Of a DNA stretch of 5,474 nt, positions 1 through 5,474 are shown in pieces. Under the pieces are notes generated by a model. The model saw only the letters and a program-made list of their open reading frames with translations. It did not search any database and was not told the DNA's origin. The translations under genes were made by a program, and so were the position numbers. Within the stretch, counting starts at the first letter, position 1. The number at the start of each line of letters is the position of its first letter. Source of the stretch: an uncultured Brachyspira sp. (GTDB lineage Bacteria > Spirochaetota > Brachyspiria > Brachyspirales > Brachyspiraceae); the NCBI GenBank assembly GCA_934725525.1, contig CAKVCG010000117.1:1-5474 (forward strand). The letters are read 5' to 3'.

Positions 1-1110
1 ATTCCAATAATGATAGGAATATCTTTTTCGCTTATAACTTATATGCATATTAGCTCATATAATTATCCGACTATAATTAGAATATTACTCTCTTGGGTTA
101 CTCCTATAATAGCTATGTCTCTTTTAGTTTTATTTTCTTATGTTTTAGTTCCTCAAACTAAAGTAAACTGGTCGAACGCCGCAATATCTTCGCTTTTGGT
201 TGCAATAACGATAATAACTCTTTTCAGCGTTTATTTTAGATTAAATTTAAATGTCAAAAATTATAAACAAATATTCGACAGCGATAAATATAAAATCGAG
301 TATGTGGTAAAAGAAATAAATTCGGTTTCTGAAAATATTTCAAATATTACTTTGGAAAGAATAAGCTATAGAATAATTGAAAATTTAGGAAACGGTTTAA
401 GCGCTCCAACTTACGACAAAGAGGTTATTTCTACAAATATTCTTAACTTTATTGATTTTTCTCCAAATGTATTCGAGCAGTTAATGAAATATAATTTTAA
501 GATTGGAGATGTTGTGGTAATAAGCAACGAAGACAATATGTTAACGAGCATAAGCCCCGCCGAGTTTTCGTCCGCGAGCGCTTTCGCTCAAATTCCCGTT
601 TTGCTTTTGCTTTTATATATAATTTGGATAATAATTTTATTTGGAGCTGAACTTACATATTCGCTTCAATATTTCAGAGCTTACGGAGTCGACAGAATGA
701 ATATCAAACTTTCATTTGCCGAAAAAGAAGTTATAGCTTTAGAGTTTATGCATGCAATCGTCTATAGATTTATTAACAAGAAAAAACCTTTCACCGTCTA
801 TGAACTCGCTAAAGAATTAAAAACTCCCCCGACTATAATAAACGAAATCTCCGAAAGTTTAGAAAAAGCGATGTATATAATAAAAACCGTCGACGGCTCG
901 AAAATATCTTATATATTAGGATGTCCTCCCGAATCAATAACGGTTGGAGATATTTTATATTCTCTAAAAATGAATGGAGGATTTAGGCATAAAAATTCCA
1001 TAAGCGACAAATATAACGATGATAAATATAAAAAACTGATATACGAAAATAAAACGATTTCAAATAAAGATTATAATAAAGATTTATATCATTTGGTAGT
1101 TAATAAATAA
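1..1110 (+). CDS. YihY/BrkB-family inner-membrane protein, 5'-truncated by window edge
   Basis: The frame is open from base 1, so the ATG at 10 is probably internal and the first transmembrane helices lie outside the window. Counting from that Met, hydrophobic segments lie at about residues 22-47, 57-78 and 195-218. Family hallmarks are visible: a V-P-Q-T-K-V-N-W stretch (47-54) before one helix, and A-Q-I-P (193-196) leading into a helix ending L-F-G-A-E-L (210-215). A cytoplasmic tail (about 235-320) resembles the winged-helix-like domain found at the C-terminus of many BrkB proteins, followed by a Lys/Asn/Tyr-rich end. BrkB proteins are polytopic membrane proteins of poorly defined function; the old label 'ribonuclease BN' is a misassignment. 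Odd feature: the loop between the last two helices is about 115 residues (79-192), much longer than I expect for the family. Family assignment is fairly sure; specific role is unknown. Confidence 0.85.
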   Translation: MPIMIGISFSLITYMHISSYNYPTIIRILLSWVTPIIAMSLLVLFSYVLVPQTKVNWSNAAISSLLVAITIITLFSVYFRLNLNVKNYKQIFDSDKYKIEYVVKEINSVSENISNITLERISYRIIENLGNGLSAPTYDKEVISTNILNFIDFSPNVFEQLMKYNFKIGDVVVISNEDNMLTSISPAEFSSASAFAQIPVLLLLLYIIWIIILFGAELTYSLQYFRAYGVDRMNIKLSFAEKEVIALEFMHAIVYRFINKKKPFTVYELAKELKTPPTIINEISESLEKAMYIIKTVDGSKISYILGCPPESITVGDILYSLKMNGGFRHKNSISDKYNDDKYKKLIYENKTISNKDYNKDLYHLVVNK

Positions 1111-1138
1111 ATTTTTGTTATTATCTTTATAATTTATT
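1106..1138. repeat. AT-only inverted repeat between convergent genes
   Basis: AATAAATT (1106-1113) is the exact reverse complement of AATTTATT (1131-1138), with a 17-base loop. It spans the 23 bases between the convergent stop codons and includes both stops. A run of eight T (1147-1154) follows eight bases later on the plus strand. With no G-C pair and a long loop it would be a weak hairpin, so a role as a shared terminator is only a possibility, and chance is plausible at this base composition. Confidence 0.25.
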
Positions 1139-1421
1139 GAGGTAAATTTTTTTTATATTTTGAATCTTTAAATTCTAAATAAGGTTTTGAGCTTAACATA
1201 TGAATCGCCGTTATAATAGAGTAGCTTATCCATGCTTTTTTTTCGTTATTATTTTTATCGTTTTTGACAGATTCGTTTTCTCTTAAAATTTCGTTTAAAG
1301 TTTTTGCAATATTATCGATATTATCTTCAAAAAAATCTTCGCATTCATCGCAGGTATCCATAGTCGCCTGTCCTTCGATTTCTTCAATTTCTTTACCGCA
1401 CCATACGCAATTAATGCTCAT
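1134..1421 (-). CDS. Small zinc-ribbon-like protein, function unknown
   Basis: A 95-residue protein with two CxxC knuckles, C5-V-W-C8 and C24-D-E-C27, separated by 15 residues. This is the typical spacing of a treble-clef or zinc-ribbon fold, so it probably binds one structural zinc. Residues 28-62 are very acidic and then Lys/Asn-rich, probably helical then disordered. Residues 63-80 (K-A-W-I-S-Y-S-I-I-T...) form an amphipathic or mildly hydrophobic helix. There is no signal peptide, so it is expected in the cytoplasm, unlike the two exported proteins encoded before it. The start is supported by GGAG five bases upstream. It is the third gene of the minus-strand unit, 37 bases after the propeller gene with no terminator between. 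I do not recognise a named family. The Cys pairs, ribosome binding site and operon position make it a real gene. Confidence 0.75.
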   Translation of the reverse strand: MSINCVWCGKEIEEIEGQATMDTCDECEDFFEDNIDNIAKTLNEILRENESVKNDKNNNEKKAWISYSIITAIHMLSSKPYLEFKDSKYKKNLPQ

Positions 1422-1426
1422 TTTAT

Positions 1427-1430
1427 CTCC
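1427..1430 (-). promoter_or_regulatory. Ribosome binding site of the zinc-ribbon gene
   Basis: On the minus strand the sequence reads GGAGATAAAATG: a GGAG Shine-Dalgarno core with a five-base spacer to the ATG at 1421. It fixes the start of the short gene. It lies in the 37-base gap after the propeller gene. Confidence 0.7.
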
Positions 1431-1458
1431 GTTATTTGTTTTTATAAAATCTAATTTC

Positions 1459-3501
1459 TTAAATTATAAAAGAATAGTATTTAATATTTCCGTCCGCGTC
1501 TAAAACTTCTATCGTAATAGACCCCGCGTTTTCATCTTCGATTAAAATGGTAAAATTTTCGCTCATAGAATCCAAAACTTTATCGTCTGGAATTATATAA
1601 TGCCATTCTTCCGTTATCGTAGAATATCTAACCGTTTTTAAAAACGAAAGTTTATCTTTCGCTCTGAAAGTTATTTTTCTTGCGTTCCCTTCCGAGCTAA
1701 CCGTAAAATCGGATATTTCTGGGGCATCGTTATCGTATTTTATATTAAGAACTTCCAAAGTTTTAGTTTTAGCCAAATCTGTAGGATTATCGAATCTGTC
1801 GCTTGCCGTTATTCTAAAATCGTAAATTCCCGAAGGCATCAAATAAGATTTAAATCTAAAGTAAGGATTTTCCAAATTATTTGCAAGTTTTCTATAATTT
1901 TTTTCGCCTTTTAATCTATATTCCAAATCGTATATAAGTTTGTCGCCGTTTGGGTCGCTTCCTTTCCAATATATCATAGTTTCGTTTTCTTCGAGCTGCG
2001 GGTTTTTCGTAGTTTCGTTGGAATCGTTTTGCTGTTTATAATGCGTAGTGAGTCCGCCGTTTAAAACATCTGGTGGCAGATTATTTTCAATATAAGTAAA
2101 ATCCATAGAACTTAAAACTGGAACGGATTCGGAATTCGAGGTTTTCATTGTCACTCTAAACTGCAAGAATCTTCCGTCTGGAGCGTTTATTTTTCCGTCT
2201 TCGGCAATCGGAATAAAATCGCTCCAAGTATTGTCGACTCTCGCTACATTTCCCGTTCTAACTTCAAAAGATATATCCGAGCCTTCTGGAACGCTTGTCA
2301 TAGCGTTTAGACTTCCAAGTTTGCTTAAAAGTTTTAAATCCAATGTGTCGCTTACAAAACTTCCTTCAGAAAGATTATTATTTTGCATTTTGTATATTTC
2401 TCCCGTTTTTGATATCGCAAAATATAAACCGTCTTTAGTAGCCGAAAATGTGGAGAGAGTTTTATTTTCGAGTCCGCCAATGTAGGATAAAAGCCCGTCG
2501 TTTCCGTTTATCTTGTAAATATCGGCATTGTCTCCCGTAATGAAATATATATTATTGTCGTTGTCCGAACTTAAAGCGAAAACCAAAGTTTGATTTAAGA
2601 AAAATAATCTTTGAACCGTTCCGTTCGCGTCCGCTTTATATAAAGAATTTCTAAATTCTTTTGCGCTTTCATCAGCTTTTTTGCCGCCATCTATTATCGA
2701 AGGCAATATTAAATAAGAAGGTTCTCTCGTTGCCGTTCCAAAATATAAATTTCCTATATTATCCATAGTAATCGCGTAAACCTCATTTTGCGCCGTATCG
2801 TATAAAGTTTTAAAAGATGGATTTTCCGAATTAGTTGCCAAACCTACTGACAAAACTAGTCCTCTTCCCGCAGTTCCAACATATAATTTGTTGTTTTTAG
2901 AATCGAAATATAAAGACATTGCATGCTGTTCCTCCGTTTTCAATATTTCCGTTATATTTCCGCTTGAAGATATTTTTAATACTCGAGCGTTATTTCCGCC
3001 TGCAGCGGCGTATAAATTTCCGTTATTGTCGAATTTCATATCCCAAATATAAGTGTCGTCTACATTTTTGCTCCAAATTTCATTTCCCGCGTTATCATAT
3101 TTTATTATTCTCGCGTAAGGAGCGGTCGCAGCGTATATATTGCCCAAATTATCCGATATAACCGAAGTAAAAGCGCTTTCATTTGTGGATTTGACGAATA
3201 AATTAAAACTGCTTTCTCCCACGTTTCTTTTATATAATTCCGCGCCGTTTCCGCTTATAGCCGCATACATAGAGCCGTCTGCCGAAGGATATATTTTCCA
3301 AATAAATTTTCCGTCAATAGAGGCGTCTTTTTTTATAATTGGGGCTAAAACTAAAGAACCTTGTTCGGTTAGCATTATTCCGTTATAAGTTCCGTTATTG
3401 TAGAAACCTTTTCTTGCGCTCGAATAGTTTCTGGTAACAACTCCAAAAACCGTAATTTGAGTTAATATTAATATTGTTAAAATTATTTTAGCGATTTTCA
3501 T
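1459..3501 (-). CDS. Exported seven-bladed beta-propeller protein with C-terminal beta-sandwich domains
   Basis: 680 residues. Residues 1-20 form a signal peptide or N-terminal anchor (Lys near the start, then a hydrophobic run; possible cleavage after V-F-G, residue 20). A repeating D-N-x-G-N-x-Y-A-A-T-like motif occurs seven times, near residues 73, 117, 158, 201, 247, 313 and 355, mostly 41-46 residues apart, which suggests one seven-bladed NHL/PQQ-like propeller (about 60-375). A beta-sandwich region follows (about 385-470) with T-W-S-D-F-I-P-I and R-F-L-Q-F-R-V. Next is a fibronectin III-like domain (about 475-588; W-K-G-S-D-P-N-G-D, then S-G-I-Y-D-F-R-I-T-A-S-D). The last Ig-like domain (about 591-680) has D-x-A-P-E-I at its start and D-A-D-G-N near its end. 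No catalytic motif is evident. A binding or scaffold role in the periplasm or at the surface is inferred. The start overlaps the end of the S55 gene by 14 bases, implying translational coupling and a shared role. Confidence 0.85.
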   Translation of the reverse strand: MKIAKIILTILILTQITVFGVVTRNYSSARKGFYNNGTYNGIMLTEQGSLVLAPIIKKDASIDGKFIWKIYPSADGSMYAAISGNGAELYKRNVGESSFNLFVKSTNESAFTSVISDNLGNIYAATAPYARIIKYDNAGNEIWSKNVDDTYIWDMKFDNNGNLYAAAGGNNARVLKISSSGNITEILKTEEQHAMSLYFDSKNNKLYVGTAGRGLVLSVGLATNSENPSFKTLYDTAQNEVYAITMDNIGNLYFGTATREPSYLILPSIIDGGKKADESAKEFRNSLYKADANGTVQRLFFLNQTLVFALSSDNDNNIYFITGDNADIYKINGNDGLLSYIGGLENKTLSTFSATKDGLYFAISKTGEIYKMQNNNLSEGSFVSDTLDLKLLSKLGSLNAMTSVPEGSDISFEVRTGNVARVDNTWSDFIPIAEDGKINAPDGRFLQFRVTMKTSNSESVPVLSSMDFTYIENNLPPDVLNGGLTTHYKQQNDSNETTKNPQLEENETMIYWKGSDPNGDKLIYDLEYRLKGEKNYRKLANNLENPYFRFKSYLMPSGIYDFRITASDRFDNPTDLAKTKTLEVLNIKYDNDAPEISDFTVSSEGNARKITFRAKDKLSFLKTVRYSTITEEWHYIIPDDKVLDSMSENFTILIEDENAGSITIEVLDADGNIKYYSFII

Positions 3502-5224
3502 ACTTATCAGCCCCTTCTATGATAATATCTATTTTCATTAAGCCTAATATTGAATAAGGCATATTATACTCCCCTTCGATTGCGTTTATAACCGCGGATT
3601 TATCGGATGTATAATTATCCGCTATAATTCCGTATCTTGAAATTGGAAGCGATGGAAAAGAATCTTTGCCTATCTGAACTCCGCGCGAAGAAGAATAAAG
3701 CCAAACTTTCAAAGCCTTATCGTCATAAGATTTGCCGTATATTCTCATAACATCGTCTAAATTTCTTATTTTATATTTATTCGGCATAAATAATCTCTCG
3801 GCATAATAATATATATATTCGTTAGCCGCATAAATACTGTAAATATCCGTAGTCAAATTAACGGGAAGTTTAACGGGAATATTTATATAAGTTTTTTCCT
3901 GTCCGTAAGGAGTAATTCCCACTCTCAAATGTATCGTCTCTCCCGCAACCGCTCGCGTTTCAAGTAAAGTTATATCGTCCAAAAATGCATACTCCAAAGC
4001 GCTTCTTTTTATAGAAAGTTTTATTGATTTTATTCCAATTCTATTGAAATTATTATAAATAAAAAAATCTACTGGAGCAATCAACTGTTCTATAGCGTTT
4101 CTGAAAGCGTCTTTCGAGGAGTAGGTTAATATTCTGTCGGTTACTTTATAAGGTTCTTCAAAATAATCCGTTTCTATTTCATAACTTATACTAAATACTC
4201 CGTCCTCTTCGTTTCCCGCACTCGAAGTTACCGCTTCATAAATTGCCATCGAAAGCAAATAAGAAAAATATGTAGGGTCGTTTAGAACCCTAAAATTAAA
4301 TTCTTTATTCAAAAAACTTTGGTCTTCCACTTGCAAATTAATGGGAATCATAGTGTTTTCTGGGATATCTCCGTAAACTCCCGAAACTCCAAAAGTCCCG
4401 TCATAAATCGTGTATCCTAAATAATTTGAATAAGCCGTTCCTATTTTAAAAGAAGAAGCAGCGGAAGCCATTATATGATTTATGTAGGCTCTCGAAACGG
4501 GTGCTCTTAATCTTCCTTTGGACCACATAGAATGCCCGAATAATAAAAATTTTTCATTATCGGTATGCGAAACCGTTCCGACTCCCGCTATGGATAAATC
4601 GCCGTCAACCAAAACTATCGCGACGGAATCTCCAAATAAAAATTTTCCGCTTTGAGTTTCGTCCGAAATTGAGCCTCCCGTTTGCATAGGATAAAACCCC
4701 ATTTCTTTGAATTTATCCGAATATTCCGAAAAAGAATTTCCGTTGAACCCCGAAAACATTAAAGGAGTTTGAAGAGAATTCTTGCTTATTGAAGCGACTT
4801 TTGAGACATTTGTATCGTTATATAATTTATACATTTCTTCTATCGGAGTAACTCCAGCAATCGGGTCTTTCGCGTAATTCCATCCGAAAGCCAAAGCTCC
4901 CGCAATTTTTCCGTCAAAATAAATCGGAGAGCCGCTCATACCAGCGACAGTGCCTGAATGTTCCAAATTAAGTCCTTCGAGTTCTATCAATATCGCGTCG
5001 CTTCCATTCCACATTTTTCTTAAAACCGAAAGAACTTTTACTTTGAAAGGCTCGACATTAGTTCCATGAATTACCGTATAGCCTACGCCTTCCATTCCTT
5101 CATGTATTTTTCTCATTGGAATAACTTCGGGATTATCGGGCGGGTAGAGAGGCAGACTTTGAGCGAGCAAACTTAAATTAAAAGTCAAACTAAATAAAAT
5201 TAAAAATATTTTCTTTTTATGCAT
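3488..5224 (-). CDS. Exported SpoIVB-type (S55) serine peptidase-like protein
   Basis: 578 residues. Residues 1-23 are a signal peptide (M-H-K-K-K, a hydrophobic core, then L-L-A-Q-S). Residues 40-135 match the Ser-containing half of the SpoIVB peptidase domain: G-x-G-Y-T-V-I-H-G-T (46-55), E-P-F-K-V-K-V (58-64), then G-M-S-G-S-P-I (95-101) with S97 as likely nucleophile, followed by D-G-K-I-A-G-A and D-P-I-A-G-V-T-P-I-E-E-M (120-131). Residues 210-232 match the His-containing half: I-A-G-V-G-T-V (212-218), then F-L-L-F-G-H-S with H231 as likely catalytic His. In SpoIVB the His half comes first. No PDZ domain is visible. The rest (about 290-578) is beta-rich, including A-G-E-T-I-H-L-R-V (427-435), and ends without known motifs. 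Such long S55 proteins occur in non-sporulating bacteria; their substrates are unknown to me. It is the first gene of the minus-strand unit. The start has a weak GGA eight bases upstream. Family is confident; activity is inferred. Confidence 0.88.
   Translation of the reverse strand: MHKKKIFLILFSLTFNLSLLAQSLPLYPPDNPEVIPMRKIHEGMEGVGYTVIHGTNVEPFKVKVLSVLRKMWNGSDAILIELEGLNLEHSGTVAGMSGSPIYFDGKIAGALAFGWNYAKDPIAGVTPIEEMYKLYNDTNVSKVASISKNSLQTPLMFSGFNGNSFSEYSDKFKEMGFYPMQTGGSISDETQSGKFLFGDSVAIVLVDGDLSIAGVGTVSHTDNEKFLLFGHSMWSKGRLRAPVSRAYINHIMASAASSFKIGTAYSNYLGYTIYDGTFGVSGVYGDIPENTMIPINLQVEDQSFLNKEFNFRVLNDPTYFSYLLSMAIYEAVTSSAGNEEDGVFSISYEIETDYFEEPYKVTDRILTYSSKDAFRNAIEQLIAPVDFFIYNNFNRIGIKSIKLSIKRSALEYAFLDDITLLETRAVAGETIHLRVGITPYGQEKTYINIPVKLPVNLTTDIYSIYAANEYIYYYAERLFMPNKYKIRNLDDVMRIYGKSYDDKALKVWLYSSSRGVQIGKDSFPSLPISRYGIIADNYTSDKSAVINAIEGEYNMPYSILGLMKIDIIIEGADKYENR
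3511..3516 (-). promoter_or_regulatory. Ribosome binding site of the propeller gene, inside the S55 gene
   Basis: On the minus strand AAGGGG lies nine bases before the ATG at 3501 and within the last codons of the S55 gene. Ribosomes finishing the S55 gene at 3488 pass over this site and the new start, so translation of the two genes is probably coupled. It also decides the start of the propeller protein, which gives a sensible signal sequence. Confidence 0.65.
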
Positions 5225-5232
5225 TTAATTAA

Positions 5233-5235
5233 TCC
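5233..5235 (-). promoter_or_regulatory. Weak ribosome binding site of the S55 gene
   Basis: On the minus strand ACGGATTAATTAAATG gives only a GGA core, eight bases before the ATG at 5224. It is weaker than the sites of the two downstream genes. The start is supported mainly by the complete signal peptide that follows it. Confidence 0.4.
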
Positions 5236-5260
5236 GTATTATAAATATTTTTTAATTGAT

Positions 5261-5269
5261 AGTATAACA
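5261..5269 (-). promoter_or_regulatory. Extended -10 promoter candidate for the minus-strand operon
   Basis: The minus strand reads TGTTATACT: a TGn extension directly before TATACT, a five-of-six match to TATAAT. The predicted start point near 5254 would give a leader of about 30 bases that contains the weak GGA site. No good -35 box lies 16-18 bases upstream; TTTACT (5286-5291) has a 19-base spacer. Extended -10 promoters can work without a -35 box. In such AT-rich DNA chance matches are common, so this is tentative. Confidence 0.4.
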
Positions 5270-5280
5270 ATATATATTAG

Positions 5281-5341
5281 ATTGAAGTAAAATTCAATAA
5301 ATAACTTTTGTTAGTATTCAATTATCGGAATGCAATAACTT
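5281..5341. repeat. Short direct and inverted repeats in the divergent intergenic region
   Basis: ATTCAAT occurs at 5292-5298 and again at 5316-5322, 24 bases apart, and ATTGAA at 5281-5286 is the inverted form of its core. AATAACTT occurs at 5300-5307 and 5334-5341. They lie between the two divergent promoter candidates, where an operator would be expected. They are short and AT-rich, so they may be chance. Confidence 0.2.
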
Positions 5342-5353
5342 AAATATAATCTT

Positions 5354-5382
5354 TTGACAAACTCACAATATTTTAGTATAAT
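5354..5382 (+). promoter_or_regulatory. Perfect consensus sigma-70 promoter of the glycosyltransferase gene
   Basis: TTGACA (5354-5359) and TATAAT (5377-5382) are both exact consensus matches with the optimal 17-base spacer. Transcription is expected to start about seven bases after the -10 box, at 5388-5390, which coincides with the A of the ATG at 5389. A second perfect TATAAT lies just upstream (5345-5350) but has only a poor -35 match. The consensus quality predicts strong constitutive expression unless it is repressed. Confidence 0.8.
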
Positions 5383-5388
5383 TACAAA

Positions 5389-5474
5389 ATGATAACGGTT
5401 ATTATACCAATTTACAATGTATCAAAATATTTAAAAAATTGTTTGGAAAGCGTAATTAATCAAACTTATAAAAA
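5389..5474 (+). CDS. Family 2 glycosyltransferase, N-terminal fragment cut by window edge
   Basis: The first 28 codons are visible and the frame is still open at the window end. The peptide begins M-I-T-V-I-I-P-I-Y-N and continues to C-L-E-S-V-I-N-Q-T-Y. This is the classic start of GT-A fold family 2 glycosyltransferases: beta-strand 1 with the V-I-I-P-x-Y-N nucleotide-sugar binding segment, then the helix ending S-V-x-N-Q-T-Y. Such enzymes transfer a sugar from a nucleotide donor to surface polysaccharide, lipooligosaccharide or glycoprotein acceptors, usually at the cytoplasmic face of the membrane. The catalytic Asp motifs lie beyond the window, so donor and acceptor cannot be named. The start cannot lie downstream because beta-strand 1 begins at residue 3. 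No Shine-Dalgarno sequence precedes the ATG. The gene is divergent from the S55 operon, so a shared function is not implied. Confidence 0.85.
   Translation, partial: MITVIIPIYNVSKYLKNCLESVINQTYK

Noticed and set aside
1..1110. Ribonuclease BN
   Set aside because: The membrane-spanning YihY/BrkB family was once labelled RNase BN, but that activity belongs to an unrelated soluble RNase Z-type enzyme. Nothing in this sequence suggests a nuclease.
1106..1154. Rho-independent terminator shared by the convergent genes
   Set aside because: The only stem is eight A-T pairs with a 17-base loop, and the T-run starts eight bases after the stem. It is kept only as an inverted repeat.
1264..1503. Plus-strand open frame antisense to the zinc-ribbon gene
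   Set aside because: It is the opposite-strand image of a gene with better evidence (Cys pairs, GGAG site) and its translation has no recognisable motif.
2231..3388. Several plus-strand open frames of about 80 residues inside the propeller gene
   Set aside because: They are antisense to a 680-residue protein with clear repeats and domains, have low-complexity translations, and overlap one another in different frames.
3488..5224. Sporulation protein SpoIVB itself
   Set aside because: There is no PDZ domain, the Ser and His blocks are in reversed order, the protein is longer than SpoIVB, and no sporulation gene is nearby. Only the peptidase family is shared.
5238..5243. TATAAT on the minus strand, 14 bases before the S55 ATG, as the operon promoter
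   Set aside because: It would start transcription near 5231, cutting off the GGA ribosome binding site, and no -35-like sequence lies at the right distance. The extended -10 at 5261-5269 fits better, though a near-leaderless start cannot be fully excluded.
1..5474. tRNA, rRNA, CRISPR array, insertion sequence or riboswitch
   Set aside because: No tRNA-like stems, regularly spaced repeats, terminal inverted repeats with a transposase, or long structured leader were seen. Almost all bases are accounted for by five protein-coding genes.

Overview
The window is AT-rich, uses almost only AGA for arginine, and encodes Lys/Asn/Ile-rich proteins. Together with an S55-type exported protein in what looks like a host-associated bacterium, this suggests a low-GC spirochaete such as a Brachyspira relative. 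That placement is inference from composition and protein style; no rRNA or other marker is present.

Layout. (1) Positions 1-1110, plus strand: the 3' part of a YihY/BrkB-family inner-membrane protein whose start lies before the window. (2) Positions 5224 down to 1134, minus strand: a compact three-gene unit. It is transcribed in the order S55-peptidase-like exported protein (5224-3488), exported seven-bladed beta-propeller protein with C-terminal beta-sandwich domains (3501-1459), and a 95-residue protein with a CxxC...CxxC zinc-ribbon motif (1421-1134). The first two genes overlap by 14 bases and the third follows after 37 bases with no visible terminator between. The unit converges on the BrkB-like gene with 23 bases between stop codons. 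(3) Positions 5225-5388: a 164-base divergent intergenic region with promoter-like signals for both sides. (4) Positions 5389-5474, plus strand: the first 28 codons of a family 2 glycosyltransferase, behind a perfect consensus sigma-70 promoter whose predicted start point falls on the ATG itself.

How the genes may work together. The minus-strand unit looks like an envelope or periplasmic system: a candidate serine peptidase translationally coupled to a large propeller/fibronectin-like protein that could be its scaffold, partner or substrate. The S55 protein carries the two sequence blocks of the SpoIVB catalytic domain in reversed order (Ser block first, His block second) and has no PDZ domain, so a sporulation role is unlikely. 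This pairing and the apparently leaderless glycosyltransferase are the most interesting points. There is no RNA gene, mobile element or CRISPR array in the window, and no gene-free stretch longer than 164 bases.
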